Position numbers and translations under genes: made by a program
The notes under the pieces: model-generated
What the model saw: only the letters and a program-made list of their open reading frames with translations
Told to the model about the DNA's origin: nothing
The model's database searches: none
NCBI RefSeq assembly: GCF_025486315.1
Contig: NZ_JAOOPY010000014.1
Coordinates: 62,001 to 126,000 of the forward strand
Length of the DNA stretch: 64,000 nt
Direction: 5' to 3'
DNA from: Variovorax sp. N23
Lineage (GTDB): Bacteria; Pseudomonadota; Gammaproteobacteria; Burkholderiales; Burkholderiaceae_C
In this document: positions 33,784-42,513 of the stretch, piece after piece
Numbering within the stretch: the stretch's first letter is position 1
Layout: each line of letters opens with the position of its first letter

Positions 33784-34908
33784 ATGATCAATCGCAGGCA
33801 TTTTTCGATGGCGGCCGGTGCGGCCGCACTCGGTGGTTTCCAGCTGGCGCGCGCGCAAAGCGAGGCGCCGATCGTGCTCGGCCAATCCGCGCCCTTCAGC
33901 GGGCCGGCCGCGCAGTTGGGCATCCAGTTCTACCAGGGCGCCAAGCTCTACCTCGACCAGTACAACGCCTTGCCGGGCCACCGCGACGTCGAGATCAGGT
34001 TCCTCGACGACGGCTACGAGCCCGACCGCACCGTCGCCAACACGCAGAAGCTGATCGCCGAAGACGCCTTCGCGCTGTTCGGCTACATCGGCACGCCGAC
34101 CAGCCTGGCGGCGCTGCCGCTGGCCGTGAAGGACCGGGTGCCCTTCGTCGCGCCCTTCACCGGCGCCATGGCGCTGCGCGAGCCCTTCCACCGCAACGTG
34201 TTCCACCTGCGCGCCTCGTACAACGACGAGACCGCGCTGATCGTCAAGCAGCTGACCAACCTGGGCCTGAAGAAGATCGCGGTCTTCTACCAGAACGACG
34301 CCTACGGCAAGGCCGGCCTGGACGGCGCCACGCTGGCGCTGGCGCAGCTGGACCTCAAGCCCGCCGCGCTGGCGACGGTGGAGCGCAACTCGGTCGACGT
34401 GGCCGCCGCGGTGAAGACGATCACCGCCGCCAAGCCCGACGCGGTGATCCAGGTCAGTGCCTACAACTCCTGCGCCGCCTTCATCCGTGAAGCCCGCAAG
34501 GCCGGCTACGGCGGCACCTTCTACAACGTGTCCTTCGTCGGCACGCAGGCCCTGGCGGACGCGCTCGGCAAGGACGGCGCGGGCGTGGTGGTCACGCAGG
34601 TGGTGCCGTCGCCGTACAGCCCGGCCAACGCGATCACGCGCGAATTCAGCGACGTCGCGAAGAAATCCGGCGGCGCCACCAAGCCGAACTTCTCGAGCAT
34701 GGAAGGCTATCTCGCGGCCAAGGTGCTGACCGAGGGCCTGCGCCGCGCGCCGGGCAAGCTCAGCCGCGACGGGCTGATCCAGGGCCTGGAGAGCATCGAC
34801 CGCCAGCAGTTCGGCGGCTTCGAGGTGTCCTTCTCGCCGAAGAACCATGTGGCGTCGAAGTTCGTCGAGCTGTCGATGATCACGGGCGACGGGCGCATCC
34901 GCACCTGA
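33784..34908 (+). CDS. ABC transporter substrate-binding protein (branched-chain amino acid / HAAT type)
   Basis: A 374-residue periplasmic binding protein. The signal MINRRHFSMAAGAAALGGFQLARAQ has a twin-arginine-like RRHFS and an alanine-rich h-region. The mature part has the type I fold of Leu/Ile/Val-binding proteins: GQSAPFSGPAAQLG, FLDDGYEPDRTVANTQKLI, FYQNDAYGKAGLDGA. No permease or ATPase genes are adjacent, so it is an orphan receptor that may share a transporter elsewhere. GGAGG 9 nt upstream supports ATG 33784. Its TGA and the TCA of the convergent regulator form one TGATCA. Confidence 0.88.
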   Translation: MINRRHFSMAAGAAALGGFQLARAQSEAPIVLGQSAPFSGPAAQLGIQFYQGAKLYLDQYNALPGHRDVEIRFLDDGYEPDRTVANTQKLIAEDAFALFGYIGTPTSLAALPLAVKDRVPFVAPFTGAMALREPFHRNVFHLRASYNDETALIVKQLTNLGLKKIAVFYQNDAYGKAGLDGATLALAQLDLKPAALATVERNSVDVAAAVKTITAAKPDAVIQVSAYNSCAAFIREARKAGYGGTFYNVSFVGTQALADALGKDGAGVVVTQVVPSPYSPANAITREFSDVAKKSGGATKPNFSSMEGYLAAKVLTEGLRRAPGKLSRDGLIQGLESIDRQQFGGFEVSFSPKNHVASKFVELSMITGDGRIRT

Positions 34909-36339
34909 TCAGCCCCGCACCCTGGCGAACACCTTCCAGAAGGCCGCATCCTGCGCCGTCGCGAAGTTGATGCGCATCAGCGTGCTCGGCGGCCGGCGCG
35001 CGTGAAACAGCGAGCCGGGCGCCAGCAGGTAGCCCTCGTCGAGCATGCGCTGGGTCAGCGCGTCGGTGTCGACGCCGGTGTCGACCCAGCCGAACAGCCC
35101 CGCCGGCTCCGACTCGAAGCGGCAGCCGTGCGCCAGCGCCAGCTTCACCGTGCGCGAGCGCGCGCCGTCGAGCCGCAGACGCACGCGCTCGGCGTGCCGG
35201 CGCAGCTGGCCCTGGTCGATGCACCAGGCCAGCGCCCGCTCGAACAAGGCCGGCGTGGTGAGCGTGGCCAGCAGCTTGGTCTCCAGCAGGCGGCCGAACA
35301 CCTGCGGCGCCGCGGCGAGAAACCCGATGCGCCAGTTGGGCGCGAGGATCTTCGCGAAACCGCTCACGTAGATGGTGCGCTGCAGGCCGTCGAGCACGCA
35401 CAGCCGCGTGGCGTGCTCGGGCGCGAGATGGCTGTAGGTGTCGTCCTCGACGATATGGAAGTCGTGCTGGTTGGCCAGCTGCAGCACCCGGTGCGCGCTG
35501 CCCGGCGACAGGCTGTAGCCGGTCGGGTTGTGCAGCACGCTCACGCTGACGAAGAGCTTGGGCTTGTGCGTTTCGCAGTACTGCGCCATCACCGCCAGGT
35601 CGGGCCCGTCGGCGCGCCGCGGCACCGGCAGGATGCGCATGCCCAGCGCTTCGAGCCGGGCGAACTCGATGGCCCAGCCCGGCTCCTCGACCATCACCGG
35701 GTCGCCGGCGCGCAGCAGCGTGCGGCTCACGATGTCGAGCGCGTGCGTGGCACCGATGGTGGTGAGGATCTGCTCGGGCGCCGCCGGGATGTTGATGCCC
35801 ACGAGCTTCTGCGACAGGCTGCGGCGCAGCGCGCCGTCGCCGGCCGGCTCGCCGTACTGCAGCGAGATCTCCTGCAGCGCGCGGGTGCCGGTCAGGCGCC
35901 GCAGCGAGGTCGGCATGAAGGTCGAATCCATCCAGTCGGGCGGGAACACGCCCATGCCGGGCTGCGGCTTGTCGCTCTGGCGGTGGAACATGCCGCGGAT
36001 GAGCGAGCTGGCATCGGCCGGCACGCCGCCCACCCGCGAGATGTTCGCCGGCACACCGTCGCGCGCAGGCCGTGCTTCCAGCGCCGGCGCCGCGTCGCGC
36101 ACGAAGAAGCCGCGCTGGCGCCGCGCCTCGACCAGGCCCTGCGCCAGCAGCTGGTCGTAGGCCGCCACCACGGTGTGCGGGCTCACGCCCTGCTGCCGCG
36201 CGCATTCGCGCACCGACGGCAGGCGCGCACCGGGCGCCAGCAGCCGGGTGCGGATGCGCTCGGCAAAGCGCTCGGCCAGCTGGCTGGTCAGGGACTGGGT
36301 GGAGGTTCGTGTCAGCATGCGGGGTTCTGTGTCGTGCAT
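34909..36339 (-). CDS. MocR-family regulator (GntR helix-turn-helix fused to aminotransferase domain)
   Basis: A 476-residue protein. Residues of about 10-80 form a GntR winged helix: LTSQLAERFAERIRTRLLAPGARLPSVRECARQQGVSPHTVVAAYDQLLAQGLVEARRQRGFFV. After a linker comes a type I aminotransferase fold with IGATHALDIVSRTLLRAGD and SGFAKILAPNWRIGFLAA, whose Lys should hold PLP. MocR proteins sense PLP adducts or amino compounds and control neighbouring genes. It is divergent from the LysE exporter, whose promoter carries a tandem repeat typical of a MocR operator. The ATG at 36318 is an alternative start. Confidence 0.9.
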   Translation of the reverse strand: MHDTEPRMLTRTSTQSLTSQLAERFAERIRTRLLAPGARLPSVRECARQQGVSPHTVVAAYDQLLAQGLVEARRQRGFFVRDAAPALEARPARDGVPANISRVGGVPADASSLIRGMFHRQSDKPQPGMGVFPPDWMDSTFMPTSLRRLTGTRALQEISLQYGEPAGDGALRRSLSQKLVGINIPAAPEQILTTIGATHALDIVSRTLLRAGDPVMVEEPGWAIEFARLEALGMRILPVPRRADGPDLAVMAQYCETHKPKLFVSVSVLHNPTGYSLSPGSAHRVLQLANQHDFHIVEDDTYSHLAPEHATRLCVLDGLQRTIYVSGFAKILAPNWRIGFLAAAPQVFGRLLETKLLATLTTPALFERALAWCIDQGQLRRHAERVRLRLDGARSRTVKLALAHGCRFESEPAGLFGWVDTGVDTDALTQRMLDEGYLLAPGSLFHARRPPSTLMRINFATAQDAAFWKVFARVRG

Positions 36340-36372
36340 TCGACCGACACAGTCGGCATCTTTGTCTGCGGA

Positions 36373-36408
36373 ACTGTATTGGCACTGTAATGGTCATCAG
36401 TCTAGAGT
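36373..36408 (+). promoter_or_regulatory. Candidate LysE promoter overlapped by a tandem 11-nt repeat
   Basis: TTGGCA (36379-36384), an 18-nt spacer and TAGAGT (36403-36408) form a sigma70-like promoter for the LysE gene. Two head-to-tail 11-nt units, ACTGTATTGGC (36373-36383) and ACTGTAATGGT (36384-36394), match at 9 of 11 positions and sit on the -35. Direct repeats one helical turn apart suit MocR-type regulators, and the MocR gene is divergent here. Transcription would start almost at the ATG (36416). Confidence 0.5.
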
Positions 36409-36415
36409 GTGTCCC

Positions 36416-37015
36416 ATGAACTGGCAAGAATTCACGGCGCTGCTGGTGATGGCCGCGGCGATGAGTTTCTCGCCCGGGCCCAACACCACGCTGTCCACCA
36501 CGCTCGGCGCCAACGGCGGCCTGCCGCGCGCGATGCGCTTCGTGCTGGCGGTGCCGATCGGCTGGTCGTTGCTGCTGGCGCTCTGCGCCGCCGGCGTCGG
36601 CGCCCTGGTGATGGCCGCGCCGGCACTCAAGTGGGTGATCAAGGCGCTCGGCATCGCCTACCTGCTGTGGCTGGCCTTCAGGCTCAGCCGCAGCGGCGCG
36701 CTCGGCCAGACCGGCGACGACTCGGTGCGGGTCGGCTTCGGCCAGGGCGTGATGCTCCAGTTCCTCAACGTGAAGGCCTGGCTGCTGGCGCTCACGCTGG
36801 TGGGCGGCTGGATCGCCGGGCATCCCGACGCGCTGCACCGCTTCGCCATCGTCGCACCGGTGATGCTGGTCTATGCCTTCGTCAGCAACTTCGTCTACGC
36901 CTTGGCCGGGTCGCTGCTGCGCGGCTGGCTGGCCACCGGGCGCCGGCTGCTGTGGTTCAACCGCGCGATGGCGGTGCTGCTCGTGCTCACGGCGGCGTGG
37001 ATGGTGAGAGCATGA
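36416..37015 (+). CDS. LysE/RhtB-family amino-acid exporter
   Basis: A 199-residue membrane protein with six hydrophobic segments. AAAMSFSPGPNTTLSTTLGANGG near the N-terminus is the LysE/RhtB signature (SPGPN), and QGVMLQFLNVKAWLLALTLVG is the second conserved block. These proteins export amino acids such as lysine, threonine or homoserine lactones. It is divergent from the MocR regulator and its ATG has no clear Shine-Dalgarno. It overlaps the EamA gene by 4 nt. Confidence 0.9.
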   Translation: MNWQEFTALLVMAAAMSFSPGPNTTLSTTLGANGGLPRAMRFVLAVPIGWSLLLALCAAGVGALVMAAPALKWVIKALGIAYLLWLAFRLSRSGALGQTGDDSVRVGFGQGVMLQFLNVKAWLLALTLVGGWIAGHPDALHRFAIVAPVMLVYAFVSNFVYALAGSLLRGWLATGRRLLWFNRAMAVLLVLTAAWMVRA

Positions 37016-37944
37016 GCGCCGTGCCCCTGGAAGACCGCCCCCTCGGCATGCGCCGCGAAACGCTGGGCATGTGGCTGGGTGTGCTCGGCGTGGCGCTCTT
37101 CGCGGTCACGCTGCCGATGACGCGGCTGGCCACCGGCACACAGGCCGCGCCGCAGCTCTCGCCCTGGTTCATGACGCTCGGCCGCGCGGCGCTGGCCGGA
37201 GCGCTGTCGATCCTGTTCCTGCTCGCCACGCGCGCGCCGCGCCCCGAGCGCCACCAGTGGAAGCCGCTGGGCATGGCGGTGCTCGGCAATGTGATCGGCT
37301 ACCCGCTGCTGCTCGGCTTCGCGCTGCGCGCCGTGACCGCCAGCCACGCGGCGGTGGTGACCGCCCTGCTGCCGCTGGCCACCGCCGCCATCGCGGCCTG
37401 GGTGCTGCACCAGCGCGCGCGCCTGGGCTTCTGGGTCTGCGCCGTGGTCGGCAGCGGGCTGGTCGTCGCCTTCTCGCTGCTGCGTGCCTGGCAGCAGGGC
37501 CATGGCTTCGGCTTCGAGTGGGCCGACCTGCTGCTGGTAGGCGCGGTGCTCGCAGCCTCGTTCGGCTACATCTACGGCGCACAGGTCACGCCCGCGCTCG
37601 GCGCCGAGCGGGTGATCTGCTGGGTCTGCGTGATGGCGCTGCCGGTGACGCTGCCCGGCGCCCTGCTCACCTGGCCGTCGCAGCCGGTCGCATGGACGGC
37701 CTGGGCCGGCCTGGCCTATGTCGGCGTCTTTTCGATGTGGATCGCCTTCTTCGCCTGGTACCGCGGCCTCGCCATGGGCGGCGCGCTGCGGGTGAGCCAG
37801 GCCCAGTTGCTGCAACCCTTCCTGTCCATCCTCGCCGCCGTGCCGCTGCTGGGCGAGCCGCTCGATGCGGTCACGCTGGGCTTCGCGCTCGCCGTGGTCG
37901 CCACCGTGCTGATCGGCAAGAAACTCTCGCAGGGCCCGCGCTGA
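37012..37944 (+). CDS. EamA-family drug/metabolite transporter
   Basis: A 310-residue membrane protein with ten predicted segments in two EamA repeats. FMTLGRAALAGALSILFLLATRAP starts the first, and the second ends QAQLLQPFLSILAAVPLLGEPLDAVTLGFALAVVATVLIGKK, the hallmark C-terminus. It probably exports a metabolite or amino acid. Its ATG overlaps the LysE stop (ATGA), so two exporters are translated from one message under the putative MocR promoter. Confidence 0.9.
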   Translation: MSAVPLEDRPLGMRRETLGMWLGVLGVALFAVTLPMTRLATGTQAAPQLSPWFMTLGRAALAGALSILFLLATRAPRPERHQWKPLGMAVLGNVIGYPLLLGFALRAVTASHAAVVTALLPLATAAIAAWVLHQRARLGFWVCAVVGSGLVVAFSLLRAWQQGHGFGFEWADLLLVGAVLAASFGYIYGAQVTPALGAERVICWVCVMALPVTLPGALLTWPSQPVAWTAWAGLAYVGVFSMWIAFFAWYRGLAMGGALRVSQAQLLQPFLSILAAVPLLGEPLDAVTLGFALAVVATVLIGKKLSQGPR

Positions 37945-38014
37945 CGCGGCACACTTTTCGGTTCCTGCTCCGACAACGACCACCACAACCCTCCCCTCGC
38001 CTCCAGGAAAAATC

Positions 38015-39229
38015 ATGACGACATGGAAGATGGCCGCCCGCGCCGAGAAGATGAACCCCTCAGTGCTGCGCGAGATCCTCAAGGTGACCGACCAGCCCGG
38101 CATCATCAGCCTGGCCGGCGGCCTGCCCTCGCCCAAGACCTTCCCGATCAGCGCCTTCGCCGACGCCTGCGCCCATGTGCTGGCCAACGACGGCGCGGCC
38201 GCGCTGCAGTACGCCGCGAGCGAAGGCTACGGCCCGCTGCGCCAGGCGGTGGCCGACATGCTGCCATGGAACGTCGACCCGGCGCAGGTGCTGATCACCA
38301 CCGGCTCGCAGCAGGGCCTCGACCTGGTGGCCAAGGTGCTGATCGACCCGGGCAGCCGCGTGCTGGTCGAGACGCCGACCTACCTCGGCGCGCTGCAGGC
38401 CTTCTCGCCGATGGAGCCGACGCCGGTGAGCGTGGCGAGCGACGACGAGGGCGTGATCGTGGACGACCTCATCGCGAAGTCGAAGGACGCACGCTTCATC
38501 TACCTGCTCCCCAACTTCCAGAACCCGACCGGCCGCACCATGAGCGAGGCGCGCCGCGCCGCCGTGTCGGCCGCCGCGGCTGCCGCCAACCTGCCGATCA
38601 TCGAAGACAACCCCTACGGCGACCTGTGGTTCGACGAAGCGCCGCCGCTGCCGTTGACCGCGCGCAACCCCGATGGCTGCATCTACCTGGGCTCCTTCTC
38701 GAAGGTGCTGGCGCCGGGCCTGCGCCTGGGCTTCCTGGTGGCGCCGAAGGCGATCTACCCGAAGCTGCTGCAGGCCAAGCAGGCGGTCGACCTGCACACG
38801 CCGATCTTCACGCAGCGCATGGTGGTCGAGGTGATGAAGGACGGCTTCCTGTCGCGCCACGTGCCGACCATCCGCGCGCTGTACAAGCGCCAGCGCGACG
38901 CCATGGCCGCCGCGCTGACGCGCGAGATGGAGGGCCTGGACGTGACGTTCAACGCGCCCATCGGCGGCATGTTCATGTGGGCCCGCCTGCCCGAAGGCAT
39001 CGACACCGTGAAGCTGCTGCCGAAAGCGGTTGAGCGCGGCGTGGCCTTCGTGCCCGGCGCGCCCTTCTATGCCGACGGCCAGGGCGACCCGCGCACGCTG
39101 CGCCTGTCCTTCGTGACCGCCAGCGTCGAAGAGATCGACACCGCCATCGCCGCGCTGGCCGCCACGTTGCGCGAGCAACTGGCGCACGATGCCGCCGCCA
39201 AGGTGCAGCGCGAGCTGGCCGCCACCTGA
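38015..39229 (+). CDS. PLP-dependent aminotransferase (fold type I, LysN/2-aminoadipate-like)
   Basis: A 404-residue enzyme with the class I/II aminotransferase fold. IISLAGGLPSPKTFP, QYAASEGYGPLRQAVADML, ITTGSQQGLDLVAKVL and LPNFQNPTGRTMSEARR are all typical. GSFSKVLAPGLRLGFLVAP contains the Schiff-base lysine, and the C-terminal LRLSFVTAS holds the substrate-carboxylate arginine. The set resembles 2-aminoadipate/LysN-like aminotransferases with broad specificity. It starts a run of five genes. It may be regulated with the upstream transporters, though a 70-nt gap separates them. Confidence 0.9.
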   Translation: MTTWKMAARAEKMNPSVLREILKVTDQPGIISLAGGLPSPKTFPISAFADACAHVLANDGAAALQYAASEGYGPLRQAVADMLPWNVDPAQVLITTGSQQGLDLVAKVLIDPGSRVLVETPTYLGALQAFSPMEPTPVSVASDDEGVIVDDLIAKSKDARFIYLLPNFQNPTGRTMSEARRAAVSAAAAAANLPIIEDNPYGDLWFDEAPPLPLTARNPDGCIYLGSFSKVLAPGLRLGFLVAPKAIYPKLLQAKQAVDLHTPIFTQRMVVEVMKDGFLSRHVPTIRALYKRQRDAMAAALTREMEGLDVTFNAPIGGMFMWARLPEGIDTVKLLPKAVERGVAFVPGAPFYADGQGDPRTLRLSFVTASVEEIDTAIAALAATLREQLAHDAAAKVQRELAAT

Positions 39230-39240
39230 AGGAGCGACCC

Positions 39241-39882
39241 ATGCTCAACATCTGGGGCCGCATCAGCTCGATCAACGTGCGCAAGGTGGTGTGGTGCGCG
39301 CAGGAGCTCGGGCTCGACTTCCAGCGCACCGAGGCCGGCGGCAAGTTCGGCGTGGTGCAGACGCCCGAGTACCAAGCGCTCAACCCGAACGCGATGGTGC
39401 CCTGCATCGACGACGGCGAGGGCGAGGCGCGCGTGGTGCTGTGGGAGTCGAACGTGATCGTGCGCTACCTGTGCGCGAAGCATGCGTCGGGCACGCTCTA
39501 CCCCGAGCCGCTGTACGAACGCTTCGACGCCGAGCGCTGGATGGACTGGCAGCAGACCGCGCTGAACCCGGTGAGCGCCGGCGCCTTCAAGCAGTGGATC
39601 CGCACGCCCGCGGCCGAGCGCGACGCCGCGGTGATCGACCGCTCGGTGACCGCCACCGAGCCGCTGTTCGCGCTGCTCGACGCGCACCTGGCCACGCGGG
39701 CCTTCATGCTCGGCGACGCGTTCACCATGGCCGACATCCCGGTCGGCTGCGAGGCGCACCGCTGGTTCGGCCTGCCGCCGGCCGAGTACACCCGGCCGGC
39801 CTGGCCCAACGTCGAGCGCTGGTTCGCCGACCTGAAGGCACGTTCCGCCGCGCGCGGCGTGCTCGACCTTCCCCTTGAATGA
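39241..39882 (+). CDS. Glutathione S-transferase family protein
   Basis: A 213-residue GST. The thioredoxin-like N-terminal domain has WGRISSINVRKVVWCAQELGLDF, with the Ser position that often activates glutathione. NPNAMVPCIDDG holds the cis-Pro and WESNVIVRYLCAKH the glutathione-binding Glu-Ser. The helical C-terminal domain includes FMLGDAFTMADIPVG. It begins 12 nt after the aminotransferase. It could detoxify or isomerise an intermediate, but the substrate is unknown. Confidence 0.9.
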   Translation: MLNIWGRISSINVRKVVWCAQELGLDFQRTEAGGKFGVVQTPEYQALNPNAMVPCIDDGEGEARVVLWESNVIVRYLCAKHASGTLYPEPLYERFDAERWMDWQQTALNPVSAGAFKQWIRTPAAERDAAVIDRSVTATEPLFALLDAHLATRAFMLGDAFTMADIPVGCEAHRWFGLPPAEYTRPAWPNVERWFADLKARSAARGVLDLPLE

Positions 39883-39892
39883 CGTGACGAAG

Positions 39893-40804
39893 ATGAAGAC
39901 CCGCCCTTTCCAACAAGTCGACGTGTTCACCGCCGTCCCCTACCGCGGCAACCCGCTCGCGGTGGTGCTCGACGGCACGGGCCTGGACGACGCCGAGCTG
40001 CAGCGCCTCGCGCAGTGGACCAACCTGTCGGAAACGACTTTCCTGCTGCCGCCGACCGACCCGGCCGCGGACTACCGCGTGCGCATCTTCACGCCCGGCA
40101 GCGAGCTGCCCTTCGCCGGGCACCCGACCATCGGCAGTTGCCATGCGTGGCTGCGTGCCGGTGGCCGACCGAAGTCGGGCGACCGCATCGTGCAGCAGAG
40201 CGCCGTCGGCCTGGTGCCGATCCGCCGCGACGGCGAGCGGCTCGCCTTTGCCGCGCCACCGGTGACGCGCAGCGCGCCGAGCCCGAGCGTGCTGGCGCGG
40301 GTGGCCGCCGCGCTCGGCCTGAAGGCGGCGCAGATCCGCGGGGCGCAGATGCTCGACAACGGGCCGGTGTGGATGGGGCTGCTGCTCGACGACGTCGACA
40401 CGGTGCTGGCGCTCAAGCCGGACCACCGTGCACTGAAGGAACTGCGGCAGAAGGTCGGCGTGGCCGCGGTGCCGAACACGGCGGACGAGGCGCCTGCGCT
40501 CATCGGCCGCTCGAACCGCGAAGCGCGCGCCTTCGGCGCCCGCGGGCAGCCCGCGCCGGTCGGCCTCGAGGTGCGCGCCTTCGCGGCGCCCATCGGCGTC
40601 GAGGAAGACCCGGTCACCGGCAGCTTCAACGCCAGCGTCGCGCAGTGGCTCATCGCCGACGGCCACGTGCCCGAGCGCTACGTCGCCGGCCAGGGCCAGT
40701 GCATGGGCCGCGACGGACGGGTGCACATCGAACGCGACGCCGACGGCCAGGTGTGGGTCGGCGGCGATGCCGTGACCTGCATCGAAGGCAGCGTGCACCT
40801 CTGA
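39893..40804 (+). CDS. PhzF-family isomerase/epimerase
   Basis: A 303-residue protein of the diaminopimelate-epimerase-like fold. FQQVDVFTAVPYRGNPLAVVLDG is the classic PhzF opening. NLSETTFLLPP includes the catalytic Glu, and FTPGSELPFAGHPTIGSCHAW and FAAPIGVEEDPVTGSFNASVAQWL are conserved. The start at 39893 matches the family; an in-frame ATG at 39875 would add six residues and overlap the GST. The substrate is unknown, and the phenazine role applies only to true PhzF. It is part of the catabolic-looking run. Confidence 0.9.
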   Translation: MKTRPFQQVDVFTAVPYRGNPLAVVLDGTGLDDAELQRLAQWTNLSETTFLLPPTDPAADYRVRIFTPGSELPFAGHPTIGSCHAWLRAGGRPKSGDRIVQQSAVGLVPIRRDGERLAFAAPPVTRSAPSPSVLARVAAALGLKAAQIRGAQMLDNGPVWMGLLLDDVDTVLALKPDHRALKELRQKVGVAAVPNTADEAPALIGRSNREARAFGARGQPAPVGLEVRAFAAPIGVEEDPVTGSFNASVAQWLIADGHVPERYVAGQGQCMGRDGRVHIERDADGQVWVGGDAVTCIEGSVHL

Positions 40805-40816
40805 GGGAGCCGGCGC

Positions 40817-41509
40817 ATGTCCGCACAGATCGACCACCTCGTCATCGCCGCCCGCACGCTCGGCGAGGGCGTGGCGTGGTGCGAAGCCACGCTGGGCGTG
40901 ACGCCCGGGCCTGGTGGTGCGCACCCGCTGATGGGCACGCACAACCGGCTGATCTCGGTGGCATCCGACACCTTTCCCCAGGCCTACCTGGAGATCCTCG
41001 CGATCGATCCGGCGAAGCAACCGACACGCCCCGCCGGACTGGCGCGCTGGTTCGACCTCGACGACGCGGCACTGCAGGCCGAACTCGCGCAGCATGGGCC
41101 GCGGCTGATCCACTTCGTCGCCCGCGTGCCCGATGCCGCTGCGGCGCTGCAGGCGCTCGCGGCGGGGCCGACGCCGATCGACCGCGGCGCGCTCATCGAG
41201 GCGTCGCGCGACACGGCGGCCGGCCGGCTCGACTGGAAGATCAGCGTGCGCGACGACGGCCAGCGCCTGCTGTACGGCGCGCTGCCCACGGTGATCGAGT
41301 GGGGGCCGGTGCACCCGACCGACACGATGCCCGCGTCGGGCGTCACGCTGACCGGCCTGCACGCGACGCATCCCCGGCCCGACATGCTGCAGGCCGCACA
41401 CGCGGTCCTGGAGTTGGCGCAGGTGCCGGTGGAGGCCGGCCCGCCCAACCTCGTGGCCGTGCTGCAGACACCGCGTGGACCGGTCACGCTCGAATCGACA
41501 GGGATCTGA
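40817..41509 (+). CDS. VOC-superfamily (glyoxalase-like domain) protein
   Basis: A 230-residue protein with the glyoxalase-like domain of PF13468 type. IDHLVIAARTLGEGVAWCEATLGVTPGPGGAHPLMGTHNRLISV is the first beta-alpha-beta module with a metal-ligand His. YLEILAIDPAKQ supplies the second-position Glu, and HPTDTMPASGVTLTGLHATHP starts the second module. The family includes dioxygenases, isomerases and resistance proteins, so the reaction is unknown. It lies 12 nt after the PhzF gene. Confidence 0.8.
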   Translation: MSAQIDHLVIAARTLGEGVAWCEATLGVTPGPGGAHPLMGTHNRLISVASDTFPQAYLEILAIDPAKQPTRPAGLARWFDLDDAALQAELAQHGPRLIHFVARVPDAAAALQALAAGPTPIDRGALIEASRDTAAGRLDWKISVRDDGQRLLYGALPTVIEWGPVHPTDTMPASGVTLTGLHATHPRPDMLQAAHAVLELAQVPVEAGPPNLVAVLQTPRGPVTLESTGI

Positions 41510-41514
41510 CCTCC

Positions 41515-42513
41515 ATGCTCGCCGCCGCCGAACCCCGCATGAACTTCACCCGCGAAGAGATCGAGGCCGCGCAGCGCACCGTCTACGCAGCCATGCCCCC
41601 CACGCCGCAGTACGCCTGGCCGCAACTCGGTGCACGGCTGGGCTGCCGGCTGTGGGCCAAGCATGAGAACCACACGCCGCTGGGCGCCTTCAAGGTGCGC
41701 GGCGGGCTGACCTACATGGAAGCGCTGGCGCGCGAGCGCCCCGAGGTACGCCGGGTGGTGAGCGCCACGCGCGGCAACCATGGCCAGTCGATCGGCTTCG
41801 CGGCGGCGCGCCACGGGCTGGCGGCGACCATCGTGGTGCCGCATGGCAACTCGGTCGAGAAGAACGCCGCGATGCGCGCGCTCGGCGTGCAGCTCGTCGA
41901 GCACGGCGATGACTTCCAGGCCGCCAGCGAGCACGCCGCGGTGCTCGCCGCCGAGCAGGGCCTGCACCGCGTGCCCTCTTTCGCACGCGACCTGGTGCGC
42001 GGCGTCGCGACGGCCTACGTGGAATTCTTCGAGGCGCTGAAACGTGCGGGCGAGGTGCCCGACGTGCTGTTCGTGCCCATCGGCCTCGGGTCGGGCTTCG
42101 CGGCCGCGGCCGCCGCGCGACGGCACTGCGACGTGCGCACGAAACTCGTCGGCGTGGTGTCTTCGCACGCCACCGCGTACCGCGACTCCTTCCGCGCGGG
42201 TCGTGCGATGGAAGCGCCGGTGACCACCTTGCTGGCCGACGGCATGGCCTGCCGCACGCCGGTGCCCGAATCGGTCGAGGTGCTGCTGCGCGAGGCCGAC
42301 GACGTGGTCGCGGTGAGCGACGACGAGGTGGCCGCCGCGATGCGCATCCTCTTCACCGACACCCACAACGTGGCCGAAGGTGCGGGCGCCGCGGCGCTGG
42401 CGGCCGCGCTGCAGCAGCGCGAGCGCTGGGCCGGCCGGACGGTCGGCATCGCCGTGACCGGCGGCAATGTCGACGCCGCCGTCTACGCCCGGGTGCTTAC
42501 CAGCGCGCCTTGA
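41515..42513 (+). CDS. Threonine dehydratase-like PLP enzyme (fold type II)
   Basis: A 332-residue serine/threonine-dehydratase family enzyme. KHENHTPLGAFKVRGGLTYME contains the PLP lysine, ATRGNHGQSIGFAAARHG the Asn-Gly phosphate-side loop, PIGLGSGFAAAAAA the glycine-rich phosphate cup, and ITGG is replaced by VTGGNVD near the C-terminus. It has no ACT regulatory domain, so it is a catabolic type. With a LysE exporter and an aminotransferase upstream, a role in degrading hydroxy-amino acids is a reasonable inference. The 3' end overlaps the convergent autotransporter by 17 nt. Confidence 0.88.
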   Translation: MLAAAEPRMNFTREEIEAAQRTVYAAMPPTPQYAWPQLGARLGCRLWAKHENHTPLGAFKVRGGLTYMEALARERPEVRRVVSATRGNHGQSIGFAAARHGLAATIVVPHGNSVEKNAAMRALGVQLVEHGDDFQAASEHAAVLAAEQGLHRVPSFARDLVRGVATAYVEFFEALKRAGEVPDVLFVPIGLGSGFAAAAAARRHCDVRTKLVGVVSSHATAYRDSFRAGRAMEAPVTTLLADGMACRTPVPESVEVLLREADDVVAVSDDEVAAAMRILFTDTHNVAEGAGAAALAAALQQRERWAGRTVGIAVTGGNVDAAVYARVLTSAP

